The notes: a model not told the origin generated them from the letters alone. A DNA stretch of 64,000 nucleotides from Nocardia goodfellowii (GCF_017875645.1 NZ_JAGGMR010000001.1:4588001-4652000), one strand, 5' to 3'; numbered from the stretch's first letter, positions 55,352 through 64,000 are shown. Numbers and translations: made by a program.

Positions 55352-56299
55352 GTGACCGACAACACGAAGTCCGATGTGGCAGTGGGCATCGGGGAGCTGG
55401 CGCGGAGGACCGGCCTCGCGGTTCGGACCATCAGGTTCTACTGCGACGAAGGCATGCTCGAGTCGCAGCGCAGCCCAGGCGGACACCGAATGTTCGATGC
55501 CGACGATGCCACCGACCGACTGCTGCTGATCCGGCGTCTGCGTGCCCTCGGTCTAGGTTTGGACTCGATCACCGACGTGCTGCACGGCCGGCGATCGATG
55601 ACAGAAGTCATCGCCGCCGAAAGTGCGCGTCTGGCAATCGAATTCGAGACTATGGCATGGCGGCAGGCTGCACTGCGCGCTGTCGCGACAACCTCCCTCG
55701 AGCACCAACCTGGGCGGCTCACCTTGCTGGCGGCAGCACAGGACGGCACTGCGGTATACAACCGCCTCGTCGAGTTCTGGCGAGAGGTTCTCGCGCCGTT
55801 GCCCCGGTGTGACAGCGACCCGTGGGTGTGTTGGAACGTCCCGAATCCGCCGGCGGTCCCCTCCGTCGACGAAGTGGTCGCGTATGCGGAGCTGGCCGCT
55901 CTCGTGGCCGACCCCTCGATGAGCAGCATTGTGCGGCAGCAATATTGGCGTAATCGGCCGGAGATGATTCGTGACCCGCGAACGCTGTACGAAGAGGTGG
56001 GGGAGGTGATGGTAGACGTCGTCCCGCTCGTAGCAGAGGCGGTGCCACCGTATGCCGGAGGCGAACTCGATCGGTTCGTCGCCGCTCACGCTCGGGCGCG
56101 AGGAGAACGTGACTCCTCGAGCTTTCGCAGCCAGTTGCTCAGTGACGCAACCGATACCGACTACCGGGTCCAGCGCTACTGGACGCTGACAGAGCAGTTC
56201 TTCCCATCGCGGGTCACGATCGGAAGGGCTCACGACTGGTTGTTCAACGCGCTGGCGGACTCGGCCGATCGCGGACCGGACCTTACCTCCATGAATTGA
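55352..56299 (+). CDS. MerR-family regulator with long C-terminal domain
   Basis: A 315-residue MerR protein. The DNA-binding part is VGIGELARRTGLAVRTIRFY, CDEGMLESQRSPGGHRMFDA and DDATDRLLLIRRLRALGLGL. A coiled coil follows (AAESARLAIEFETMAWRQAA), then an unusually long 200-residue domain (FWREVLAPLPRCDSDPWVCW, YWTLTEQFFPSRVTIGRAHD) of the kind found in actinobacterial MerR proteins sensing bulky ligands. GTG 55352 is the likeliest start. Divergent from the ACP/SRPBCC pair by 120 bases, so it may control them. Confidence 0.9.
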   Translation: MTDNTKSDVAVGIGELARRTGLAVRTIRFYCDEGMLESQRSPGGHRMFDADDATDRLLLIRRLRALGLGLDSITDVLHGRRSMTEVIAAESARLAIEFETMAWRQAALRAVATTSLEHQPGRLTLLAAAQDGTAVYNRLVEFWREVLAPLPRCDSDPWVCWNVPNPPAVPSVDEVVAYAELAALVADPSMSSIVRQQYWRNRPEMIRDPRTLYEEVGEVMVDVVPLVAEAVPPYAGGELDRFVAAHARARGERDSSSFRSQLLSDATDTDYRVQRYWTLTEQFFPSRVTIGRAHDWLFNALADSADRGPDLTSMN

Positions 56300-56459
56300 C
56301 CGCGGTGGTCGTCGCGACCGAGGATGTGGATAGATCGGCCTACGTACCTCCCCGCCGCGACCCCCACTCGATAGGTCGGCATCTGCCATCGAGCAGGCGA
56401 CACGCAGTATCCGGACTGTGATGGGCCAGTCGATGGCGTTGTTCGAGAAGAGGGCGATA

Positions 56460-57969
56460 GTGAACACCGAGCCAGAGATTCGTACCACTGCGGGTGTGGT
56501 GCGAGGCAGATGGGAAACCGGACTCGCGGTGTTTCGCGGGATTGCTTATGCGCGACCCTCCGTTCGGGTCCCGTCGGTTCCGGGCGCCTGTTGAGTGCGA
56601 ACGGTGGGATGGCGTGCGCGATGCTTCTGTGTTCGGTCACGCGGTTCCACAGGCCGGGCACACCGGATCGGTGATGGGGGCTGTGGCTGGTGTCGTCGAG
56701 GACGGTTCGGATGACTGTCTGTCGCTGAATGTGTGGTCTCCCGCTCCGGGCAGGGGCGGGCTGCCGGTGATGGTGTGGATTCATGGCGGGGCCTACCTGC
56801 AGGGCAGCTCAGCCAACCCGCATGCCGACGGCGCGGTCTTGGCTGCCGCTGGTGTGGTGGTCGTCAGCATCAACTACCGCACCGGATTCGAAGGCTTCGC
56901 CCACATCGCCGGTGCGCCGGACAACCGCGGCATCCTCGACCAGATCGCCGCCCTGCGATGGGTGCGGCACAACATCGAAATGTTCGGTGGCGATCCCGGC
57001 AACGTCACCGTGTTCGGTCAGTCCGCGGGTGCGGGTTGCATCGCGGCGCTGACCTGCATGCCGTTGGCGGCTGGATTGTTTAGTCGCGCGATAGCGCAGA
57101 GCGTCCCAGGAACCTTCTTCACACCGGAGCTGGCCGCAGCGATCTCGGCAGCCATCACCGGTGCACTCGGCGTGCACGCCACCGTCGAGGACCTCGCTTC
57201 CGTTCCGCCCGCTGCTTTCATCGACGCCACCCAGGCGATCGTCACAACGATGCCGCGATTCGCCGACGTGTGGGGGCCGATGGCTTTGACGCCGACGCCG
57301 TTCTCGCCGGTTCTCGACCCCGAGCACCTGCCGCAAGCTCCCTGGCAAGCCTTGAACAACGGTGCCGCACGCAATATTGATCTACTGGTTGGGCACACCC
57401 GCGACGAATACCGCCTCTTCACGACACACCTCGACCGCGATCCGACTCAGGAACAGGTCAGCGAAGCAATCACCCGCTGTCGCGGCCTGCCCGACGACGG
57501 CCGGTACCGGGACGCATATCTCGACGCCACACTCGCCCAGCTGCACGAGATCGTCAACGCCGACTGGCTGTTTCGGATGCCGAGTCTGCACTTGGCCCAC
57601 GCCCAGCACGCCGGCGGTGGTCATGCTTGGACCTATGAGCTGTGCTGGGGCTTCGACAGCGACCAGGGCGCCTCGCACAGCCTGGACTTCCTGCTCGTGT
57701 TCGGCACACTCACCACCGACGACATCCAGCGACATCCGACCGCTTATCCGAACGCCGTTGCTGAGGCCGTGAAGGTCGCCGGGCATATGCGCGCGGATTG
57801 GGTGCGATTCGCCACCACCGGGAACCCTGGATGGGGCGCCTACGAGCCGCGGGCGCGGACCACGCGGGTATACACCGCACAGCCTTTCACTGCCGCTTAT
57901 CCAGAAGAGCGGTCACGCCGAATCTGGCAGGCGCACCACTTCGACGCACTGAGTCCCCACATCCGGTAA
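56460..57969 (+). pseudogene. Type B carboxylesterase with a one-base insertion near its start
   Basis: GTG 56460 opens the usual beginning of a type B carboxylesterase (EIRTTAGVVRGRWETGLAVF, RGIAYARP). After about 33 codons the frame breaks at the C run 56556-56558. One C less gives the continuation PPFGSRRFRAPVECERWDGV. The rest, about 470 codons, is intact: oxyanion hole VMVWIHGGAYLQGSS, GDPGNVTVFGQSAGAGCIAA (nucleophile Ser, with Q where most have E), VGHTRDEYRLF (acid) and SHSLDFLLVFG (His). Translation could restart at ATG 56548, losing the first strand, so activity is unlikely unless the insertion is a sequencing error. Confidence 0.85.
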
Positions 57970-58326
57970 AGGCCGCAACCTTCGCGGCAGCGAGTGGCTC
58001 GCTCGTGCCTGCAAAATGATGGCGCGCAGAGGTCATCTCAACGCCGTGAGGTAGTGGCATGTCGTCTTCGGGGTCCTGAGCTCGGCCAGTGGTGGCCTAC
58101 GGAAGATCGACCGGGCGATCCGATCTCGGCTTCAGACGCGCACGGACCCTGCCGGACTCCGCGATTCGGTGCGCGCAAGGCACAGGGCTGCCTGTTGTAC
58201 TCGATGAAAATGGTTGCAGCAGAATCGTATCCAAGTCTCAGAACGGCCACGCAGCTTCTGATTGTGGCTACAAGCAGGCGCAGCGGATGTGTGCGTGGTT
58301 CGCACAAGACTGGACGATGCCCCGAG
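57970..58326. other. No recognised gene
   Basis: Lies between the esterase and a minus-strand gene. No terminator or coding frame could be supported. Confidence 0.3.
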
Positions 58327-58734
58327 TCACGAACTCGCGCGCCGCAAGTTCGTGAAATACACCGCCGGTTCCCGCGTGATCAACCCGTACCCGCCGTCCG
58401 GCGTCGCCGCGAACGGAGCGGGCAGATACAGCACCGGCAGCACCTCACCGATCAACGGCCGCAGCTCCCGCGTGATCCGATAACCGATCTCGACCACCTC
58501 GGGCACATCATTATCTACCGCACCGCCGCCGCTCCGGACGCGCCGATGCGGTTCGAGCCGCACCGTCCGAATCGCCGTCCGCGCCCACCGGAACAGCACG
58601 CACTCACTCGCCCCCGGCCGCGCGTACTCCACCAACCCCACACCATCACCCCAGAAGACGAACTGTTCATCCTCCATCGAGCTGTGATACCCGGCCTCCG
58701 CACTCCACTGACCGATGATCTCGTCACCACGCAT
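58327..58734 (-). CDS. Uncharacterised small protein
   Basis: A 135-residue soluble protein of natural composition and no family that I can name: MRGDEIIGQWSAEAGYHSSM, EDEQFVFWGDGVGLVEYARP, ECVLFRWARTAIRTVRLEP and ELRPLIGEVLPVLYLPAPFA. The repeated pattern of a W-x-D/G turn (FVFWGDGVGLVEY) resembles small beta-rich proteins of immunity type. ATG 58734 is the first start that begins the natural sequence; a longer frame upstream is Arg/Trp-rich and improbable. Confidence 0.65.
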   Translation of the reverse strand: MRGDEIIGQWSAEAGYHSSMEDEQFVFWGDGVGLVEYARPGASECVLFRWARTAIRTVRLEPHRRVRSGGGAVDNDVPEVVEIGYRITRELRPLIGEVLPVLYLPAPFAATPDGGYGLITREPAVYFTNLRRASS

Positions 58735-58914
58735 CGAGCGATTGAACCACCGCGCCACCGCGGCCCGCGACCACCTCCGCCAATGCCGCGACCCGCGCAT
58801 CTCGAACCGGCCGGCGTGTAGAAGATCAACAGGCCGAGCGCGACCGCCGGATCGCGGGATGGCGTTGTCGCGGGAAGGGTCTACCTGCAAAGCGTTCGCC
58901 ACAGCAGGACGGCA

Positions 58915-59514
58915 TCACGCGTTTTCGGGTGCGGGGCCGAGTGAGCTGATGGCGAAATCTATCGCGGTGATCAATCGGGCTGGGCTGTGACCGGCACGTT
59001 CTCTGACTCGCAAGCCGAGCACGGTGGTGAAGAGGAATTCGACCGCTGCGTCGATATCGAGGTCGGCGGGCAGTTCCGCGGCGGCGAGGCCACGGCGGAG
59101 CACATTGTGGAGAGCTTCGCGGGTGACCTCGAATGCGGCTTCGATGCGTTGCCGCACCGCGGCGTCGGTGGTGCCGAGCTCGGTGGCGGTGTTGACCACG
59201 AAGCACCCGTCGGCGTCCTCCGCCTCGGGGGCACCGCTGATCATCCAGATCATCCAGTCTCGCAACGCTTCTCGACACGAATCCGCCTGTTCGAGACGGC
59301 GTTCGGCTTCGGCTGAGTCGTGGGCGCGGTAGTGGTCGAGTGCGCGCAGGAACAGGGTGTGCTTGTCGGTGAAGGTCCGGTAGAGGCTGCTGGGCTTGAG
59401 GGCCAGTTCCTCGCCCAAGTCACGGACGGAAGTGGCGTGGTAGCCGCGGCGCCGGAAGACGGCGGTCGCCTTGGCGACCACCTCCTGCTCGTCGAACTCG
59501 CGCGGGCGTGGCAC
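58915..59514 (-). CDS. TetR-family repressor of the MFS gene
   Basis: A 199-residue TetR regulator: FDEQEVVAKATAVFRRRGYH, ATSVRDLGEELALKPSSLYR and TFTDKHTLFLRALDHYRAHD; the C-terminal domain (DADGCFVVNTATELGTTDAA) matches the TetR_C_16/AcrR-like group with a conserved GCF/NxAxE. Divergent from the MFS transporter gene with a long inverted repeat in between, so it is the probable drug-responsive repressor of that pump. Confidence 0.93.
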   Translation of the reverse strand: MPRPREFDEQEVVAKATAVFRRRGYHATSVRDLGEELALKPSSLYRTFTDKHTLFLRALDHYRAHDSAEAERRLEQADSCREALRDWMIWMISGAPEAEDADGCFVVNTATELGTTDAAVRQRIEAAFEVTREALHNVLRRGLAAAELPADLDIDAAVEFLFTTVLGLRVRERAGHSPARLITAIDFAISSLGPAPENA

Positions 59515-59536
59515 GAAGCCAATCTAACACAGTTGT

Positions 59537-59586
59537 GTAGCGATCGTTCCCGTATTAGGGTCCTGCGATATGGGAACGATCGCTAC
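59537..59586. promoter_or_regulatory. 15-base inverted repeat between TetR and MFS genes
   Basis: GTAGCGATCGTTCCC (59537-59551) and GGGAACGATCGCTAC (59572-59586) are exact reverse complements separated by 20 bases. Each arm holds the core CGATCG, so two repressor dimers could bind. The pair brackets the promoter region of both divergent genes. Confidence 0.8.
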
Positions 59587-59604
59587 CAAATTTAGGAGTC
59601 GGCA

Positions 59605-60825
59605 TTGACTACGACAGAGCACACCTCCGATACTGTTGTCCCACAGGCGAATCGCTGGTCGGCCGTGGCCGCAGTGGCAGTCGGGACGTTTCTGCTCGTG
59701 ACGGCCGAGCAGTTGCCTATCGGGTTGCTGTCCGCCGTCGGCGGCGCATTGCGGATCTCTGCGGGCACGGCCGGATTGATGGTGACCGGGGCCAGTATCG
59801 TGGCCGCGCTGGCGGCGCCGGTAGTGCCGCTGGTCATCGGCCGGCTCGATCGCCGGGTGTTGCTCGTCGCTCTGATGGGCCTCATGACGGTGGCCAACAC
59901 GATCTCGGCGGTGGCGCCGAATTTGGGCGTCATGCTGGCCTCCAGAGTGCTGGTCGGCATCGCGATCGGCGGCTTCTGGGCGGTGGCCGCAGGACTGGCG
60001 GTGCGACTGGTGACCGAGCAGGCCGTACCGAAAGCCACGGCCATCATCTTCGGCGGAGTCGGTGCGGCGAACGTGCTCGGCGTCCCCCTCGGGACCGCGT
60101 TGGGTGGATTCGCGGGCTGGCGCCTGGCTTTCGCGGCCCTGAGCGTGCTGGCTCTGGTCGTCTTGGTGGTCTTGGTCGCGGTGCTGCCGCCGTTGGTTGC
60201 CACCCGACCTGTCGGGCTTGTCCAGCTGGCTGAGCAGTTTCGCAATCCCGGCGCGCGAGCGGGCATCGTAGCCACGTTCCTTGTCGTGACCGGGCATTTC
60301 GCCGCCTATACCTTCATCGGGCCGGTTCTGCAGCAACTGTCCGGGATCAGCGCCGAATTCGTCGGCCCGCTGTTGCTGGGATTCGGCGTGGCGGGCATCG
60401 CCGGGAACTTCCTCGTGGGCGCGTTTATCGGGCGGGCTGTGCACCCGACGGTGTTCGGCATCGCCGCAGGATTGGCCGTGCTGGTATTGCTGTTCCCGCT
60501 GCTCGGTCGCGGACCGATCGGCGGGGTGATGTTGTTGATCGCATGGGGGCTGGTCTTCGGTGGAGTGTCGGTGAGCTTGCAGACGTGGATGATCAAAGCC
60601 GCGCCCAGCGCGGTGGAAGCCGCGTCCGCACTGTGGGTCGCGGTATTCAACCTGGCGATCGGGCTCGGCGCGCTGGCCGGCGGAATGGTCGTCGACTCCG
60701 CCTCGCTGTCCGCGATGCTGGTCTTCGCCGGGGTAGTGCTGCTCCTGGCCGCGCTCGCGGTCTGGACCCACCACCCCTCCGATAGGAGCGCGCCGGATAG
60801 CCATGCGCAGCGACTGAGCAACTGA
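59605..60825 (+). CDS. MFS efflux transporter
   Basis: A 406-residue major facilitator with 12 helices of the drug/sugar-efflux group (AraJ/PbuE-like). Helix 1 is VAAVAVGTFLLVTAEQLPIG; the motif-A-like loop is LVIGRLDRRVLLVALMGLMT; helix 4 to 5 is LASRVLVGIAIGGFWAVAAG, then GVGAANVLGVPLGTALGGFA with the G-rich motif C-like stretch. It exports small molecules by proton antiport. TTG start with TAGGAG upstream. Regulated by the divergent TetR protein through the inverted repeat at 59537. Followed by a hairpin terminator. Confidence 0.93.
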   Translation: MTTTEHTSDTVVPQANRWSAVAAVAVGTFLLVTAEQLPIGLLSAVGGALRISAGTAGLMVTGASIVAALAAPVVPLVIGRLDRRVLLVALMGLMTVANTISAVAPNLGVMLASRVLVGIAIGGFWAVAAGLAVRLVTEQAVPKATAIIFGGVGAANVLGVPLGTALGGFAGWRLAFAALSVLALVVLVVLVAVLPPLVATRPVGLVQLAEQFRNPGARAGIVATFLVVTGHFAAYTFIGPVLQQLSGISAEFVGPLLLGFGVAGIAGNFLVGAFIGRAVHPTVFGIAAGLAVLVLLFPLLGRGPIGGVMLLIAWGLVFGGVSVSLQTWMIKAAPSAVEAASALWVAVFNLAIGLGALAGGMVVDSASLSAMLVFAGVVLLLAALAVWTHHPSDRSAPDSHAQRLSN

Positions 60826-60837
60826 ATTTCTCGTTCG

Positions 60838-60871
60838 AGGGATCGCTTCCGTATGCGCGGGAGCGATCTCT
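60838..60871. terminator. Hairpin after the MFS gene
   Basis: GATCGCTTCC and GGGAGCGATC pair with one mismatch around an 8-base loop, 16 bases after the stop. Confidence 0.6.
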
Positions 60872-61261
60872 GCCCACATCCGCGCACGCCTCTCGCGCGT
60901 GCCAGCTGACCCACGATATTGCCGTAGCACTCATCGGGTCATGAAGCATGGACAGCGTGGCATCGAGAGCAGCATGATGGGCGTTCTCGCGCACCAGGTT
61001 GCCGGCTCGGGGTGCCGTAGCTCTGGTGTCCCGGCGTTCGCAGTCTCCAGCACCCATCTTCGTCATCCGGCATGCATTCTGGCGAAATACGTTGTCGGCG
61101 TGTATGTTTCGGCAAAGGAACGCCGGACGGCAGCAGGGTTGTTCGAGGACCCCGGCGAGGCCTGGGTACAGAATTTCGCTGCGGGCGGGTAGCGTCGCCC
61201 GCGGAGAGGTCGGGCGGAGGGGCGGAGGCATGATGGTGGCGCTGGTCGGTGGTGGCGCTCC
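60872..61261. other. No recognised gene
   Basis: Open frames exist on both strands but none has natural composition plus a start signal. Leader of the following membrane protein gene. Confidence 0.3.
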
Positions 61262-61702
61262 GTGACCTTTTGGCGGGTGTTGACCCTGATCCTGGTCGCA
61301 TTACCACAGGTGCTCAATACACCCTTCCCGGATCTGCCGGACAGCGACGCCGGGGGAATCCGCGACCAGGCCATGGTGTTCCGAGCGGCCTACCTGTCGT
61401 CACCGCCGCTGCTCGAGCAATGGCTCGAATATCTCGCAGAGTCCGGCCTCGTGGTACTGCTGCCCGCAGTCGTATTCGTGCTGCCGCGCAGGTATGCCTG
61501 GCGCGGAACGCGCTGGGCCGCAGGTATTCTGGCCGTTTTCGGTGCGGTAGAGGGATATCTCGGGATGTCGGCGCTCGAGCACGGCACCACGGTGGGATCG
61601 AGTTTGCTGTTCATGTCGCCGTTCTATCTGCTGGCGGCGGGCGCGCTCCTGCTGAGTGAACGGCAGCACCGGCCCGAGACGAGTGAGCCCGCGACGAGCT
61701 AG
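61262..61702 (+). CDS. Small integral membrane protein
   Basis: A 146-residue protein with four predicted helices (about 3-20, 60-78, 87-104, 113-132) and a polar loop between the first two (FRAAYLSSPPLLEQWLEYLA). No family recognised. GTG start at 61262; the ribosome site is weak. It may be part of no operon, since both flanks lack partners. Confidence 0.65.
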   Translation: MTFWRVLTLILVALPQVLNTPFPDLPDSDAGGIRDQAMVFRAAYLSSPPLLEQWLEYLAESGLVVLLPAVVFVLPRRYAWRGTRWAAGILAVFGAVEGYLGMSALEHGTTVGSSLLFMSPFYLLAAGALLLSERQHRPETSEPATS

Positions 61703-62014
61703 CGTTGCAAATGACACAACGGCGAGTGGGCACCCCGAGCCGAACGCGCCAAACTTCCGCTTGTTCGAGTATGGCATCGGCCGTGGCGCGCAGTGAGAAC
61801 AGTGACCGTCTCGCTGGCGGTCGCCTCCGCAGTCTCTTGCTGCAGGGCTTGGAGGTGCCGCGGGGGCCGTCGAGGAGATGGTAAGGCGGCGTGCGGTTTT
61901 GCATACGCCGACGATATGGTCGGGCTTTTAACATCCGAACTATGCGTGTACAGATCAACGAACCCTCGCATCACGCCGCCCGAGCCTGCGCGCGGCCCAA
62001 TCGAAGGAATACCG
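61703..62014. other. No recognised gene
   Basis: Contains GAAGGA (62003-62008), the ribosome site of the secreted protein gene, and an AT-richer patch near 61905-61935 (CATACGCCGACGATATGGTC) that may be promoter. Confidence 0.3.
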
Positions 62015-62533
62015 TTGAACAGAACCAAACTTGCTGTCCTCTTCGCCGCGCTCCTGGGCTCGGTATCGGCGCCGGCACATGCCGAACCCGCGACACCCGG
62101 AGCGCTGGAAGCTGGATTTCCCCATGTGTTCAGGCTCTTCCAGCTCAGCGACCCGGCTCACCCGGCCTGCGTCTACTACAACGAAGTCGCCGCGGGCCGC
62201 GGCGAGGCCGTGGACGCCTCCAACTGCAGATCCGACGCACCGCATTGGTTCCAGCGGAATTCCCTGCCCGATTCCGTTCTCTTCCAGCTCGACGACTTCC
62301 CCGGCAAGTGCCTCATCGGCGATACCTCCACCTCACCAGGTGTAGTGCTCGTCGGGTCCTGTGACGACCCGCGCGCGGGCTGGGTCGGAGGCGGCACCAT
62401 CAACCCGCCCCGATGGGCGCTCGCGCCGAGTTCAGCACCGAATATGTATCTACGCGACAACGGGATAGCCCTGGTCCTGCAGCACACCGACAATCCGCTG
62501 CAGACCCCGGGATACTACTGGAACCCTCAATAA
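62015..62533 (+). CDS. Secreted protein, possible beta-trefoil-like
   Basis: A 172-residue precursor with signal peptide (TKLAVLFAALLGSVSAPAHA) and a mature part of about 150 residues: PAHPACVYYNEVAAGRGEAV, CRSDAPHWFQRNSLPDSVLF, CLIGDTSTSPGVVLVGSCDD and MYLRDNGIALVLQHTDNPLQ. The run of short strands with C...C and W positions resembles ricin-type beta-trefoil or RICIN-like carbohydrate-binding modules, but the QxW signature is missing. TTG 62015 follows GAAGGA. Extracellular; function unknown. Confidence 0.75.
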   Translation: MNRTKLAVLFAALLGSVSAPAHAEPATPGALEAGFPHVFRLFQLSDPAHPACVYYNEVAAGRGEAVDASNCRSDAPHWFQRNSLPDSVLFQLDDFPGKCLIGDTSTSPGVVLVGSCDDPRAGWVGGGTINPPRWALAPSSAPNMYLRDNGIALVLQHTDNPLQTPGYYWNPQ

Positions 62534-62743
62534 GCCAAGCATCTCAGCAAATAGACCAGCTTGCGGTCCCGTTGCTTGACCAAGTGCGTCCGCGAAGGCC
62601 CTGGATTGCCGCGACCCGCGCGTCCCAAAGCGAACGAAAACGCACCACTGGATTCTTACGCCAAAGTCCATCGATCGCAGCACCGAGGTCCGGATCGTAA
62701 CTGGCTCAGCACAGAAGCGGTTCGACAGCCACGAGCCGATGAC

Positions 62744-63055
62744 TCATGAACAGTCCCCGTGGTCGGTGCCGGGGTCTACGCAGCGGGCAAAGCACAGACT
62801 GGATACACCGACGATCGAATCGAGCGCGGAGGGCGGCTCTACCCGGTTCGGGTGAGGCGTCCAGGAAAACGGGGCGTCGGGGTCGGGTAATTCCGCGTCG
62901 TCGTTCGCGCGGCGGCGGATCTCTTCGAGAGTCCAGTTGCAGGCAAGAGCGCCAGTCCACCACCGAGTGATCGTCGCCCAGATGCACAGAAGCGTGTGAT
63001 CGCCGGGCCGTAAGGTCCAGCACCGGGTGACTGCGAAGAACTGCCCGTCGGTGGA
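62744..63055 (-). pseudogene. Coding-like frame without start codon, 5'-truncated
   Basis: Between a TAA (63056-63058) and a TGA (62744-62746) one minus-strand frame of 103 codons has natural composition: STDGQFFAVTRCWTLRPGDH, TLLCIWATITRWWTGALACN, WTLEEIRRRANDDAELPDPD and PHPNRVEPPSALDSIVGVSS. It has no ATG/GTG/TTG near its beginning, so it would be missed by start-based gene calling. Probably the 3' part of a gene cut at about 63056. Family not recognised. Confidence 0.45.
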
Positions 63056-63132
63056 TTACGTTGGATGCGAGGGAAAGTCAGAGACGGTTCGGCTATCGGC
63101 GCCGAGCGCCTACCGTCCGGGTTTCCGGTCGG

Positions 63133-63993
63133 TCATCGGTCACGGTAGGGCTGGTCAGGTTGCTCGAATGGTCGCTGATCACGGCGCTCCAGCGCGGCCA
63201 TCGCCCACTTCATCTCCGGATGCTCAGCTGCGCGAGGGAAATGGTCTCGGACCTCTTCGGCCGTGATCGGTGGTGCGCCCACTCGCGCGATGCGCAGCAC
63301 GGTCGGGGCCAGTTCTTCGGCACGGTAGGCAGCGAGTTTGTGGTGACCGTCGAGAACGAAACCACTCCATAGGTTTTCGGCGCCGGCACGCAGGGTGATG
63401 ACCACCGGCCGAGCGCCCCGGCGGATTGCCGTGCGATACCGCTCGACCGTCTCGGTGTCGGTCGGTGGCCACTGCTCGGTCGGTGTCAGCCAGTCCTCCA
63501 ACGGGTAGATACCGCTCGGCTCGTCGGGCTGGGGTCCGCTGACGCCCCACTCCTGCGAGCTATACCAAGCCTGGAAGCCTTCGGCGATCCGCTTGGTTAC
63601 TGGTTCGGGGGATCGTAACTCGTAGCGGCCGTGGGCCATCAGCGCGAGCAGCGGCGCGAGAATTTCAGCGAGGTTGCCGTTGTCGTAGCCGTCGGTGGTC
63701 AGGTGACGCAATGCCTGCAACTGTTCGGGCCGGGGTGCTCGTTGCGGCGCCCGCATAACCAATCGGCCGATGCTGCCGGCGAAATCAGCTGTATCCAGCC
63801 CCGCCGCCGCCCCGCCCAAATAGAGCAGGCTTTGACCGTACTGTCCGTGCGATCCGCAATCACCCCGGACATCGATCACTCCCGCGCCCCCGGCGACGTC
63901 GACTACCTCGATGTTCACCTGTTGGACCGTACCCTCGACGACTGCCGAAAGGGACAATGTCACACGCACGCGCTCGCGCATGCCCGTGGGCAC
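63133..63993 (-). CDS. Protein with ParB/sulfiredoxin-like C-terminal domain
   Basis: At least 286 residues; the frame is open to the window edge, so the start may lie further out (GTG 63993 is the first inside). The front part is beta-rich (VNIEVVDVAGGAGVIDVRGD, YGQSLLYLGGAAAG). The centre has PRPEQLQALRHLTTDGYDNG, and the C-terminal part RYRTAIRRGARPVVITLRAG with WSGFVLDGHHKLAAYRAEEL. The last motif (G-x-P-V-V...LDGHHxLAAY) is the ParB/Srx-type fold used for nucleotide binding or ATP/CTP chemistry. No DNA-binding HTH follows, so it is not a classical ParB. Role unknown. Confidence 0.7.
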   Translation of the reverse strand: MPTGMRERVRVTLSLSAVVEGTVQQVNIEVVDVAGGAGVIDVRGDCGSHGQYGQSLLYLGGAAAGLDTADFAGSIGRLVMRAPQRAPRPEQLQALRHLTTDGYDNGNLAEILAPLLALMAHGRYELRSPEPVTKRIAEGFQAWYSSQEWGVSGPQPDEPSGIYPLEDWLTPTEQWPPTDTETVERYRTAIRRGARPVVITLRAGAENLWSGFVLDGHHKLAAYRAEELAPTVLRIARVGAPPITAEEVRDHFPRAAEHPEMKWAMAALERRDQRPFEQPDQPYRDR

Positions 63994-64000
63994 GCGGTCG

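Noticed and set aside
1..64000. tRNA or rRNA genes, IS elements, integrases and attachment sites
   Set aside because: Looked for on both strands by eye; no cloverleaf, transposase or recombinase motif was recognised. Short tRNA genes could still be missed without a computed search.

Overview
The window is GC-rich and densely coded, and it reads as chromosomal DNA of a mycolic-acid actinobacterium, most likely Nocardia or a close relative. Supporting signs are frequent GTG/TTG starts, ATGA/GTGA stop-start overlaps, an AcpM-type acyl carrier protein with the charged C-terminal tail typical of mycolata, DUF397, tandem-domain universal stress proteins, an IdeR-type iron box, and many TetR/MerR/ArsR/HxlR regulators. 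No rRNA, tRNA, CRISPR array, transposase or integrase was seen.

Layout. 1-7.2 kb: start of a metal P-type ATPase overlapping an internally deleted glutaminase, an amidase with a short in-frame gap, a universal stress protein, a class III aminotransferase, then gene wreckage (a twice-frameshifted fructosamine-kinase-like gene and an MFS remnant). 7.2-17.8 kb: the most interesting locus. A double-module histidine-kinase-like membrane protein and a divergent LuxR-type response regulator are followed by a tightly coupled six-gene operon: secreted phospholipase A2, zinc-ribbon membrane protein, M48-like membrane protein with a broken HExxH, a HerA-like protein with a ruined P-loop and a Ser-rich tail, an intact HerA/FtsK-like ATPase, and a small Pro-rich protein. 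The same palindrome, TGTCCGG-N6-CCGGACA, lies between kinase and regulator and again just before the phospholipase gene, which ties regulator and operon together. 17.9-25.8 kb: MerR/SDR pair, membrane-anchored pentapeptide-repeat protein, DUF1801 protein, a DUF4328-pseudokinase-beta-propeller fusion, and a CPBP protease with twin palindromic operators beside a truncated TetR gene. 25.8-30.6 kb: iron-box-controlled siderophore-type ABC importer followed by two related uncharacterised proteins and an FmdE-like gene with a probable frameshift.

30.6-38.7 kb: DUF397, a TetR gene missing its DNA-binding half, a stress block (three universal stress proteins, an eRF1-like protein, Dps), then a TetR/NmrA pair with twin operators. 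38.8-47.1 kb: accessory region with a phage-type lipoprotein, a CAP-domain remnant, a lower-GC pair coding for a DUF4760-like and a SLATT/DUF4231-like membrane protein, a SnoaL-like lipoprotein, a frameshifted small gene, a truncated SUKH protein, an EthD-domain protein and an ankyrin protein. 47.1-64 kb: regulator/enzyme pairs (ArsR/DUF2071, TetR/hydrolase, HxlR/imine-reductase-like, MerR, TetR/MFS), several with visible palindromic operators, interspersed with GNATs, an orphan ACP, a frameshifted carboxylesterase and small secreted proteins.

A recurring theme is decay: at least six genes appear interrupted by single-base indels and several more are truncated. This is either real accessory-region erosion or, for the homopolymer indels, sequencing error. 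All calls come from reading the sequence; no database search was possible.
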